Assembly (NCBI RefSeq): GCF_003112515.1
Contig: NZ_BEVZ01000002.1
Location: forward strand, 1,612,001-1,676,000
Reading direction: 5' to 3'
DNA length: 64,000 bases
DNA from: Streptomyces fragilis
Lineage (GTDB): Bacteria; Actinomycetota; Actinomycetes; Streptomycetales; Streptomycetaceae
Shown: positions 7,467 to 15,148 of the stretch, in pieces
How positions within the stretch are numbered: position 1 is the first letter of the stretch
How the letters are laid out: every line of letters starts with the position of its first letter
The notes under the pieces: generated by a model
What the model was told of the DNA's origin: nothing
Seen by the model: only the letters and a program-made list of their open reading frames with translations
Databases searched by the model: none
Made by a program: the position numbers and the translations under genes

Positions 7467-10139
7467 GTGACCGAGGAACGGCCCGGTTCGGCCTTGCTCT
7501 GGGAACGTGACGAAGAGGTCGCCGCGATCGAACGGGCCGTCGACAGCCTGTGCACCGGGCGCGCCCCTACCGGCCGCTTCCTCGTCCTGCGGGGCGAGGC
7601 GGGCCTCGGCAAGACCGCCCTGCTGGGCGAGGCCCACCGCATCGCCGAACTCCGCGGCTGCACCGTCTGGTCGGCGCGCGCCGGGGAGACCCTCCGTTCG
7701 GTGCCGTACAACGTGGTGCGCCAGCTCCTGCAGCCGGCGCTGCTCGCCCTGCTGCCCGAGGAGGCCCGCGAGTACCTGGGCGACTGGTTCGACATCGCGG
7801 GCCCCGCACTCGGCATCGCCGAACCCGGCAGCCGCAACCCCGACCCCGGCTCCGTCTGCGACGGCCTGGTCAGGGTCGCGCGCCGGCTCGCGCGCCGCGA
7901 GTACCCGCTGGTCCTGCTCGTCGACGACGCGCACTGGGCCGACCTGGAGACCCTGCGGTGGCTCGCCGAGCTGTGCGCGCGCCTGGAGGACACCTCCGTC
8001 CTGGTCCTGGTGACCAGCCGCCCCGGCGAGATCAGCGGAGAACGCGCCGAGTACCTCCAGCGCGTCGTCGACGCCGCCGGCGCGGTCACCTCCCTGCGCA
8101 CGCTCACCCCCGAGGCCACCGCCGGCCTCACCCGCGACACCGTGGGACGGCACGCCGACGACCCGTTCTGCCGCGAGGTCTGGGCGGTCACCGGCGGAAA
8201 CCCGTACGAGACCGTCGAACTGCTCGCCAAGGTCCGCGACGCGGAGATGGAGCCCGTCGAGTCCTCCGCCCACGAACTGCGCGACCTCAACCGCGCCGCC
8301 CGCGGTGGCGGCCTCGTCTCCCGCCTCGACAAACTCGGCATAGAGGCCACCCGCTTCGCCTGGGCCGCCGCCATCCTGGGCGCCGGCATCACCGTCGACC
8401 TGGTGGCCGAACTCGCCACGCTGCGCCCGGCGGTCGCCGCGCGGTGCGCGGGCATCCTGTGCGAGGCCCGCATCCTCACCGTCCCGGACCCGCTCGGCCG
8501 GCAGCCCGCCGGCGGGGAGCTGGAGTTCACCCACCCGCTCATCGAGTCCGCCGTCTACAACTCGATACCCGACAGCCTGCGCACCGCCATGCACGGCATC
8601 GCCGCCCGGGTCGTCACCGACTCCGGCCGCGGCGCCGCGGCCGCCTCCCGGCACCTGCTGCAGGTCCACCCCGACGACGACGAGGAGGTCGTCGAGCAGC
8701 TGCGCGAGGCGGCCCGCGAGCACCTCGCCGTCGGCGCCCCGGCCGCCGCCCGGGCCTGCCTGGAACGGGCCCTGAGGGAGCCGCCGAGCCCCGAGATCCA
8801 CCCCAGGGTGCTCTACGAGCTGGGCTGCGCCACCCTGCTCACCGCGCCCGCCGTCACCATCGGCCACCTGCGCGACGCGCTCGCCCTGCCGGGACTGGAC
8901 GTCGCCGACCGCATCGACGCCGTGGTCCGGCTCTCCCAGGCGCTGCTGCACAACGACCAGGTCGGCGAGGCGATCCGCACCGTGCGGGCGGAGGCCGCAC
9001 GGCACGAACACGGACCGGCCAGGCTGCGGCTGAAGGCCTGCCAGTTCCTGTGGGAGGGCATCCACTCGGCCGAGGCCGACTCGCCCGACCGCTCCCGGCA
9101 CCTGGCCGAGCTCGCCTCCGCCTGCACCGGCCGGGACGGCGCCGAGCGCGCCCTGCTCATCGTGCACGGCTTCGACGTCATGATGCGCGGCGGCGACGCC
9201 GACGAGGTCGTCGCCATCTGCGACCGCGCCCTGGTCAACGGCCGGCTCGCCCCCGGCGTCGGCTGGACGGACAGCGGCTGGGGCTTCGAGCTCCCGCTGA
9301 TGATCGCCGCCATCTACGCCTACACCGACCGCCTCGACCGGGCCGAGGCGCTCTTCGCCGAGGCGGTCCGCGAGTACGAGACGGCCGGCTGGAGCGGCGG
9401 CCACGTCTCGCTCTCCTACGGGTACCTCGGCCTCGCGCTGCGCCGCCGCGGCCGGCTGCGGGAGGCGGAGACCACCCTGCGCGAGTCGCTGCGGCTCGCC
9501 GACCGGGTGGGACGCCGGCTGCCGCTGCACTGGACCGCGTTCTGCAATCTGGTCGACACCCTGATCGCCCGCGGCCGCCCCGAGGAGGCGATGGAGATCG
9601 CCGAGCGGTACGAGTTCGGCGCGCCCTACCCCTCGACCATCCTGCTGCCCGACGCCCGCTCGATCCGCGGCAGGCTGCTGCTGGCCGTGGGCCGCACCGA
9701 GGAGGGGATCGAGGAGCTGGAGGCGGCCGGCCGGACGGCCGCCGAACGCGGACACCGCAACCACCTGGTCGCCCCCTGGGCGGCGGACCTGGCCAGGGCC
9801 CTCGCCGGCCGGGACCCCGCCCGCGCCGCCGAGCTGGCGGCGACGGTGCGGGCCGGCGCGGAACGGTCGGGCACCTCGACGGCGATCGGCGAGGCGCTGC
9901 GCTGCGAGGCCGCCCTCGCGCCCGGGCACCGCGCGGTCGAACTCGCGGGGCGGGCGGCCAAGATGCTCGAGGACTCCCCGTGCCAGTACGAACACGCCGC
10001 GGCACGCGTGGAGTACGGAGAACTGGCCGACTCCGTCGCCGAACTCCGCCGGGGCCTGGACCTCGCCGAGGCCTGCGGCGCCGACTCGCTGGCGCGGCAG
10101 GCCCGCGCGGCCCTGCGGAGGCTGGGCGCGGCGGACTGA
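7467..10139 (+). CDS. LAL-like AAA ATPase without LuxR HTH
   Basis: An 890-residue protein resembling large ATP-binding LuxR-family regulators. Its N-terminal AAA_16 ATPase has Walker A (RGEAGLGKTALL, residues about 42-53) and Walker B (LVLLVDDAHWAD, about 150-161). A long TPR-like helical region follows. LAL proteins normally end in a LuxR HTH of about 60 residues; here the protein stops at ARAALRRLGAAD with no HTH. I chose the GTG at 7467 because GGGAGGG lies about 8 bases upstream; the frame opens at 7446. It is monocistronic and convergent with the pca operon, 19 bp apart. It may act through a DNA-binding partner; inducer unknown. Confidence 0.8.
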   Translation: MTEERPGSALLWERDEEVAAIERAVDSLCTGRAPTGRFLVLRGEAGLGKTALLGEAHRIAELRGCTVWSARAGETLRSVPYNVVRQLLQPALLALLPEEAREYLGDWFDIAGPALGIAEPGSRNPDPGSVCDGLVRVARRLARREYPLVLLVDDAHWADLETLRWLAELCARLEDTSVLVLVTSRPGEISGERAEYLQRVVDAAGAVTSLRTLTPEATAGLTRDTVGRHADDPFCREVWAVTGGNPYETVELLAKVRDAEMEPVESSAHELRDLNRAARGGGLVSRLDKLGIEATRFAWAAAILGAGITVDLVAELATLRPAVAARCAGILCEARILTVPDPLGRQPAGGELEFTHPLIESAVYNSIPDSLRTAMHGIAARVVTDSGRGAAAASRHLLQVHPDDDEEVVEQLREAAREHLAVGAPAAARACLERALREPPSPEIHPRVLYELGCATLLTAPAVTIGHLRDALALPGLDVADRIDAVVRLSQALLHNDQVGEAIRTVRAEAARHEHGPARLRLKACQFLWEGIHSAEADSPDRSRHLAELASACTGRDGAERALLIVHGFDVMMRGGDADEVVAICDRALVNGRLAPGVGWTDSGWGFELPLMIAAIYAYTDRLDRAEALFAEAVREYETAGWSGGHVSLSYGYLGLALRRRGRLREAETTLRESLRLADRVGRRLPLHWTAFCNLVDTLIARGRPEEAMEIAERYEFGAPYPSTILLPDARSIRGRLLLAVGRTEEGIEELEAAGRTAAERGHRNHLVAPWAADLARALAGRDPARAAELAATVRAGAERSGTSTAIGEALRCEAALAPGHRAVELAGRAAKMLEDSPCQYEHAAARVEYGELADSVAELRRGLDLAEACGADSLARQARAALRRLGAAD

Positions 10140-10158
10140 GCGCCCGCCCCCGGGTCGG

Positions 10159-11289
10159 TCAGATGTCGCCGTCCTCCGCCAGGACCCGCTGGGCCACCGC
10201 GAAGGCCGAGTTGGCGGCCGGGACGCCCAGGTACACGCCGGCCTGCAGCAGGACCGCGCCGATCTCGTCCGCGGACAGCCCGTTGCGCCGTGCCGCCCGC
10301 ACGTGCATGGCCAGCTCGTCCAGGTGGCCGTGCGCCACCAGGGCCGTCAGCGTCACCAGGGACCGCTCGCGGCGCGTCAGCGTGGGATCGGTCCAGATCT
10401 CGCCCCAGGCGTAGCGGGAGATGAAGTCCTGGAAGCGCGCGGTGAACGGCGTCTGCCGGGCCTGCGCCCGGTCCACGTGGGCGTCGCCCAGCACCTCCCG
10501 GCGCACCGCGACGCCCCGCTGCGCGAACCCCGTGAAGTGTCCCCGCAGCGCGGCCAGTACGGCCTCGGGCCGCTCCGCCGGGGCCAGGTGCGAGGCGCCG
10601 GGGATCTCGGTCAGCGACGCCCCGGGGACCGCGTCCGCGATCTCCCGCAGATGGGCCGGCGGGGTCGCCGGGTCCTCGCGGCCCGCGATCAGCAGCGTGG
10701 GCGTCCTGACCTCGGCCAGCCGCCCCCGCAGGTCGAAGGCGGCCAGCGCGTCGCAGCACGCCGCGTAGGAGTCCGGGTCGGCCGCGCGGTGGTCCTCGAC
10801 CAGCCGCTCCACCGTGAAGCCCGGCGTGAACCAGCGCCCGTCGGCCGAACCGGCCAGCTCCCGCATCGCCGCGGGCCCGCCCGCCCGGACCGCCGCCGCC
10901 CGCTCCTGCCAGGGCCGCGTCCCGCCGAAGTGCGCCGAGGAACAGATCACGGCCAGCGAGGAGACGCGCTCCGGATGGTGGACCGCCAAGTGCAGCCCGA
11001 CCGCGCCCCCCAGGGACACGCCGGCGTAGGCGAACCGCTCCACGCCCAGCTCGTCGGCGAGCCGCAGCACCAGGCCGGCGATGTCGCCCACGGTCGCCCC
11101 GGGACCGATCAGCCCCGCCGGTGAGCCGCCGTGCCCGGGCAGGTCGAAACGGATCACCCGGTGGTTCACCGCCAGTTCGGGCGCGAGCGCGTCCCACAGG
11201 GCCAGCGAGGTGCCCAGTGAGGGACCCAGCAGCAGGGGCTCGGCCGAAGTGGGGCCCTCGGCCCGGTGGTTCAGCGTTTTGGTCGTCAA
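10159..11289 (-). CDS. pcaL: Fused 3-oxoadipate enol-lactonase / 4-carboxymuconolactone decarboxylase (PcaL)
   Basis: A 376-residue two-domain enzyme of the beta-ketoadipate pathway. Residues about 1-250 are an alpha/beta hydrolase with nucleophile elbow AGVSLGGA (Ser92) and a conserved DLPGHG; this half hydrolyses 3-oxoadipate enol-lactone (PcaD activity). Residues about 255-376 are a carboxymuconolactone decarboxylase domain (RRERSLVTLTALVAHGHLDE, then HVRAARRNGLSADEI), the preceding step (PcaC). Fusion as PcaL is usual in Actinobacteria. The start is a TTG at 11289, chosen because GGAGCGACG precedes it and it overlaps the pcaB stop as TTGA. Last gene of pcaHGBL; regulation probably by PcaV. 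Confidence 0.93.
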   Translation of the reverse strand: MTTKTLNHRAEGPTSAEPLLLGPSLGTSLALWDALAPELAVNHRVIRFDLPGHGGSPAGLIGPGATVGDIAGLVLRLADELGVERFAYAGVSLGGAVGLHLAVHHPERVSSLAVICSSAHFGGTRPWQERAAAVRAGGPAAMRELAGSADGRWFTPGFTVERLVEDHRAADPDSYAACCDALAAFDLRGRLAEVRTPTLLIAGREDPATPPAHLREIADAVPGASLTEIPGASHLAPAERPEAVLAALRGHFTGFAQRGVAVRREVLGDAHVDRAQARQTPFTARFQDFISRYAWGEIWTDPTLTRRERSLVTLTALVAHGHLDELAMHVRAARRNGLSADEIGAVLLQAGVYLGVPAANSAFAVAQRVLAEDGDI

Positions 11290-12638
11290 CGTCGCTCCAG
11301 TGCACGGTCGGTGAGGGCGGCGGCGCTGCCCGTGTAGTCGGCCGGGTCGGTGAGCGACTCCAGGTCGACGTCCTTCAGTTCGGGCATTTCGGGCTCCTGC
11401 CGCAATGCCTCGAGCAGGGGGAGCCCTTCCGCGTAGGCGCGGCGCGCGGCCGCGGTCAGCAGTTCCTTGGCCCGGGCGCGCCCCAGCACCGGCGCCAGCA
11501 CGGCGGAGAGCCGTTCGGAGACGATCAGCCCGTGGGTCACCCCGAGATGGGCGCGCATCGCCGCGGCGTCCACCCGCAGCCCCTCGGTGAGCTCGGCGGC
11601 CTGTCCGGCCGCCGAGCCCGCCGCCCGCAGCAGGTCCCGCAGCGGCTCCCACTCGGCGTGCCAGGCGCCGGCCGGGCGCTCGTCCTCGGCGACCATCGAG
11701 CCGAACAGTGTGGCCGCCAGCTGGGGGGCACGGCGGGCCGCGGCGGCGATCAGGGTGGAGCGGACCGGGTTGGCCTTGTGCGGCATGGCGGACGACCCGC
11801 CGCCGCTCGCCTCGGCGAGCTCCGCGATCTCGGTGCGGGCCAGTGTCAGGACGTCGGCGGCCATCTTGCCCAGGGCGCCGGTGGTGAACGCCAGCGCCGC
11901 GGCGAGGTCGGCGACCGGGGTGCGCAGCGTGTGCCAGGGCAGCGGCGGCTCCGCGAGCCCCAGCTCCCGGGCGAAGGCGGCCACCAGCGGCAGCGGGTCG
12001 TCGGCCCCGTAGGCGCCGAACGCCGCCAAGGTGCCCGCCGCACCGCCCAGTTGCACCGGCAGCGCGCCACGGACCGCGCGCAGCCGGTCCCGGGCGTCGA
12101 GCACCAGGGAGCGCCACCCGGCGGCCTTCAGCCCGAAGGTGGTGGGAACTGCGTGCTGGGTGAGGGTCCGTCCCGGCATGGGCGTGTCGCGGTGTGCCGC
12201 GGCCAGCCGGGCCAGCGCGGCCTCGGTGCGCTCCAGGTCGGCCAGGACCAGGTCCAGGGTGCGGGCCGCGACCAGCATGGTGGCGGTGTCCATGACGTCC
12301 TGGCTGGTCGCGCCCCGGTGGACGTACGGGCCGTGCTCCGCGCCGACGGCGGCCGTCAGGTCGGCCACCAGCGGGATCACCGGGTTGCCTCCGGCCGCGG
12401 CCCGCCGGGCCAGCGAGAGCAGGTCGAAGCGGTCCGGGACGGCGGCCCCGGTCACCGCGGCGGCGGCCTCGGGGGGCACGAGGCCCAGCGATGCCTGGGC
12501 ACGGGTCAGCGCGGCCTCGGCGTCCAGCAGCGCCGCCAGGAAGGCGGCGTCGCCGGTCGCCCCGGCCGCCGGGGAGCCGGTGCGGCCCGGGGAGAGCAGG
12601 CCGGCCTCTGACGGGGGGAGATGGGACGGCGATGTCAC
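11286..12638 (-). CDS. pcaB: 3-carboxy-cis,cis-muconate cycloisomerase (PcaB)
   Basis: A 450-residue member of the fumarase/argininosuccinate-lyase superfamily. The signature loop GSSAMPHKANP, TSQDVMDTA and TLTQHAVPTTFGLK are all present in order. It converts 3-carboxy-cis,cis-muconate, made by PcaGH, into 4-carboxymuconolactone for PcaL. The start is the GTG at 12638, which overlaps the pcaG stop as GTGA; its own stop overlaps the pcaL start. Length and motifs are typical for the family. Confidence 0.93.
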   Translation of the reverse strand: MTSPSHLPPSEAGLLSPGRTGSPAAGATGDAAFLAALLDAEAALTRAQASLGLVPPEAAAAVTGAAVPDRFDLLSLARRAAAGGNPVIPLVADLTAAVGAEHGPYVHRGATSQDVMDTATMLVAARTLDLVLADLERTEAALARLAAAHRDTPMPGRTLTQHAVPTTFGLKAAGWRSLVLDARDRLRAVRGALPVQLGGAAGTLAAFGAYGADDPLPLVAAFARELGLAEPPLPWHTLRTPVADLAAALAFTTGALGKMAADVLTLARTEIAELAEASGGGSSAMPHKANPVRSTLIAAAARRAPQLAATLFGSMVAEDERPAGAWHAEWEPLRDLLRAAGSAAGQAAELTEGLRVDAAAMRAHLGVTHGLIVSERLSAVLAPVLGRARAKELLTAAARRAYAEGLPLLEALRQEPEMPELKDVDLESLTDPADYTGSAAALTDRALERR

Positions 12639-13240
12639 GGGAACTCCAGGAAGACCGTTTCGTCCTCGCCCTGCAGGCGGATGTCGAAACGGTACGTCGC
12701 GGGTGACTGCTCCACGGCGATCAGCGTGCGGCGCCGGTCCTCGGCCACCTGCCGGAGCACCGGGTCGGCGGCGAGCGCGGCGTCGTCGCCCGGCAGGTAC
12801 ACGCGGGTGAACAGGTGCGTCAGCAGCCCGCGGGCGAACACGCAGACGGCGAGGTACGGGGCGTTGACGCCGCGCGCGCCGGGGCGCAGCGTGCGGACCA
12901 CCCAGTGGCCGTCGGCGTCCGTCGGGATGCGCCCGAAGCCGGTGAACTCCAGGCCGTTGCGGCCGGCGAAGCCGCCCGACGCGGGGTCGCGGCGCATCGA
13001 GCCGGTGGCGGTGGGCATGGAGCCGTCGGGGGCGGGGCCCCAGATCTCGACGAGCGCGTCCGGCAGCGGGGCGCCCTCGCCGTCGTAGACGTGGCCGTGG
13101 ACGGTGACGGTGTCCGCGTGGCCCACCGGGGCGACCTCCGCGCCGCCGGGGAAGGGCAGGGCGTAACCGTAGAAGGGGCCGACGGTGTGGGAGGGGGTGG
13201 GGAGCACCGTCCCGGGACGGCTGGGGTCGATCTTCGTCAT
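12635..13240 (-). CDS. pcaG: Protocatechuate 3,4-dioxygenase alpha subunit (PcaG)
   Basis: A 201-residue intradiol dioxygenase subunit. It has the typical N-terminal TPSHTVGPFYGYALPF, the beta-sandwich core (VHGHVYDGEGAPLPDALVEIWG) and the C-terminal RFDIRLQG. It lacks the Tyr/Tyr/His/His iron set of the beta subunit, as expected for alpha. With PcaH it ring-cleaves protocatechuate to 3-carboxymuconate. The ATG at 13240 lies just after the pcaH stop (5 bp gap). Confidence 0.93.
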   Translation of the reverse strand: MTKIDPSRPGTVLPTPSHTVGPFYGYALPFPGGAEVAPVGHADTVTVHGHVYDGEGAPLPDALVEIWGPAPDGSMPTATGSMRRDPASGGFAGRNGLEFTGFGRIPTDADGHWVVRTLRPGARGVNAPYLAVCVFARGLLTHLFTRVYLPGDDAALAADPVLRQVAEDRRRTLIAVEQSPATYRFDIRLQGEDETVFLEFP

Positions 13241-13245
13241 GGCGG

Positions 13246-14019
13246 TCAGCGTCCTTCTTCCGTCCAGGTGGCGCTCGGGCCGTCGAGCACGATGTCCCAG
13301 CGGTAGCCGAGGGAGAACTCCGGCACCGACAGGCCGTGGTCGTAGGTCGCGACCAGCCGCTGCCGCGCCGCGTCGTCGGTGACCGACTGCAGGATCGGGT
13401 CGTAGGGGAACAGCGGGTCGTTCGGGAAGTACATCTGGGTGACCAGGCGCTGGGTGAACGACCGGCCGAACACCGAGAAGTGGATGTGCGCCGGGCGCCA
13501 GGCGTTGGTGTGGTTGCGCCAGGGGTAGGGGCCCGGCTGGATCGTCGTGAAGCGGTAGAAACCGTCCCCGTCGGTGAGGGTGCGGCCGGCGCCGGTGAAG
13601 TTGGGGTCCAGCGGGGCGTCGTGCTGCTCACGCCGGTGGGCGTACCGGCCGGCCGAGTTGGCCTGCCAGATCTCGATCAGCTGGCCGCGGACAGGGCGGC
13701 CGTCGCGGTCGAGCAGACGGCCCTCGACGGTGATGCGCTCACCGATCGGCTCGCCGTGGTGCTGGCGGGTGAGGTCGTTGTCGATCTCCGTGATGTCCCG
13801 TTCGCCCCAGGCGGGGGAGGAGAGCTCCACCAGCTCGGGGTCCTTGGTCACGTCGATGTTCACCGGCGGCTGCTTGGGGTGACGCAGCACCGAGGAGCGG
13901 TAAGGGGCGTAACCGCGGGCGGGGTGGTGCTCCACCGGAGCGCCGGCGGCGACGCGCTGCTCGTAGGCCTCGCGCTCGGCGGCGATCTCCGCGTCGATGT
14001 CGTGCTGGGTGAGGGCCAT
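13246..14019 (-). CDS. pcaH: Protocatechuate 3,4-dioxygenase beta subunit (PcaH)
   Basis: A 257-residue catalytic, iron-binding subunit. The expected ligands are visible: Tyr126 (GRYAH), Tyr165 (GPYPW), His178 and His180 (RPAHIHF). The ATG at 14019 is preceded by a near-perfect AAGGAGGT ten bases upstream; the frame extends further but without support. First gene of the pcaHGBL operon and divergent from the MarR gene at 14340. Genes for the later CoA-transferase and thiolase steps (pcaIJF) are not between the regulator and pcaH, where I recall them in other Streptomyces. Confidence 0.94.
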   Translation of the reverse strand: MALTQHDIDAEIAAEREAYEQRVAAGAPVEHHPARGYAPYRSSVLRHPKQPPVNIDVTKDPELVELSSPAWGERDITEIDNDLTRQHHGEPIGERITVEGRLLDRDGRPVRGQLIEIWQANSAGRYAHRREQHDAPLDPNFTGAGRTLTDGDGFYRFTTIQPGPYPWRNHTNAWRPAHIHFSVFGRSFTQRLVTQMYFPNDPLFPYDPILQSVTDDAARQRLVATYDHGLSVPEFSLGYRWDIVLDGPSATWTEEGR

Positions 14020-14150
14020 GGTGGCGGCGACCTCCTTCGGTCGGGCGGCCTTCGTGCGGGCCGGCCTTCGGGGGTGGCGGGGGCGCGCCCCGAAGAGGCC
14101 GGCACTCCCCTTCGGACCGCGCCCGCCGCGGTCGTGACCCCGGAGAGGTG

Positions 14151-14174
14151 AATTAGTCAGGGCACTGATTATTT
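14151..14174. promoter_or_regulatory. Candidate PcaV operator in the pcaV-pcaH intergenic region
   Basis: An imperfect dyad AATTAGTCAG (14151-14160), GGCA spacer, CTGATTATTT (14165-14174); 8 of 10 arm positions pair. It is the most AT-rich element in the 320-bp divergent gap 14020-14339 and lies 132 bp upstream of the pcaH start. A MarR dimer site that represses pcaH, and perhaps pcaV, is a natural reading. The rest of the gap shows no other clear structure. Confidence 0.55.
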
Positions 14175-14339
14175 CTCCGGGGCTGCTCCACGCTTTCATC
14201 GGCTCCGCCGGATCGTCAAGAGAGGTCGCTTCCACCTGCCGGATCAAGCGGGAGCGGCAGGATTCCCGGGAGCAGGCAGGGAGGGTGTCCGGCTGGGTAT
14301 CCTTCCGTGTACCGATCACATGACACCTTGGGAGAGCGC

Positions 14340-14801
14340 ATGGCCGCGGTGGACCTCACCACCCATCCCGGGCACCTCGCCCGGCGGCTGCAGCAGGCCC
14401 ACACCCTGCTGTGGAACGCGATGGTGTCCGAGGAGATCACCTCGCCCCAGTTCGCCGTCATGAACGCCGTCACGGCCGAGCCCGGTCTCGACCAGCGCAC
14501 GGTGGGGGAGCGGGTCTCGCTGGACCGCTCCACCGTCGCCGAGGTGGTCGGGCGGCTCATCCGGCGCGAACTGCTGGACAAGGTCCGCGACCCCCAGGAC
14601 GGGCGCCGTTACCTGCTGCGCCTGACCGAGGAGGGCGCGCGCGTCCACCGCCGGCTCACGCTCCGCGCGGCCCGGATGAACCAGGTGCTCCTCGCCCCGC
14701 TCAGCTCCGAGGAGCAGGGTCTCTTCGTCGACCTCATCCGCCGCGTCTCGGAGGCCGCCGAGGAACTCCGGCAGCCGGTCCAGGTCCCGCCGCGGCCGTA
14801 G
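14340..14801 (+). CDS. pcaV: MarR-family regulator of protocatechuate catabolism (PcaV)
   Basis: A 153-residue winged-helix protein: recognition region about 52-75 (RTVGERVSLDRSTVAEVVGRL) and wing with DPQDGRRYLLRLTEEG. With the ATG at 14340 (GGGAGAG upstream), residue 15 is Arg (HLARRLQQ). In S. coelicolor PcaV, Arg15 is, as I recall, the residue that coordinates protocatechuate. Together with divergence from pcaH this supports orthology. Expected role: represses the pca operon until protocatechuate is bound. Confidence 0.85.
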   Translation: MAAVDLTTHPGHLARRLQQAHTLLWNAMVSEEITSPQFAVMNAVTAEPGLDQRTVGERVSLDRSTVAEVVGRLIRRELLDKVRDPQDGRRYLLRLTEEGARVHRRLTLRAARMNQVLLAPLSSEEQGLFVDLIRRVSEAAEELRQPVQVPPRP

Positions 14802-14830
14802 CCGGCGGTAGCTCGTAGCCGGTAGTCGAG

Positions 14831-14866
14831 GGCCGGGGCCGGGGCCGGGGCCGGGGCCGGGGCCGG
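14831..14866. repeat. Six perfect tandem copies of GGCCGG
   Basis: Six uninterrupted copies of the hexamer GGCCGG, itself able to pair within and between copies. It lies 30 bp after the pcaV stop. It could slip in replication, and its RNA would be strongly structured, so it may also act in termination. Confidence 0.9.
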
Positions 14867-15009
14867 TGCCCCGGGGTCGGGGCCCGGCGCCCTGAGGCCA
14901 GGGTTCCAGGTCCGGGGTCCCGGGTCCGACCCATGATCTCCGGCCGTCGTCCGGCATGTTTCGATCGCCGGGCCCCGAGTCGCGCCAAAGGCCAATTACG
15001 TCAGAGGTG

Positions 15010-15038
15010 TTGACGCTCGCGACCGCGCTCCGTAGCTT
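15010..15038 (+). promoter_or_regulatory. Candidate promoter for the SGNH hydrolase
   Basis: TTGACG (15010-15015), 17-bp spacer, TAGCTT (15033-15038), about 110 bp before the ATG at 15149. Good agreement with the Streptomyces housekeeping consensus. Confidence 0.5.
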
Positions 15039-15148
15039 CCCTCGCGGAAACTTTCGCCCCATTCCCGAAAGTTTCGACACCAGGCGTTCCCGCGCCGCAC
15101 CGGTACCGGGCGCGGGGCGCGCAGTCGCGCATCGTGAGGGAGCCCCCC

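Larger units (their letters stand above)
14802..15148. other. Non-coding gap between pcaV and the SGNH hydrolase
   Basis: 347 bp without a supportable gene. The left part is extremely GC-rich and contains a hexanucleotide repeat. The right part, from about 14990, is less GC-rich and contains a good promoter for the hydrolase. Confidence 0.6.

Noticed and set aside
6876..9995. Very long leftward open frame opposite the LAL-like gene
   Set aside because: Composition is the antisense shadow of a GC-rich gene: Gly/Arg/Val-rich, no domain. The plus strand encodes clear Walker motifs.
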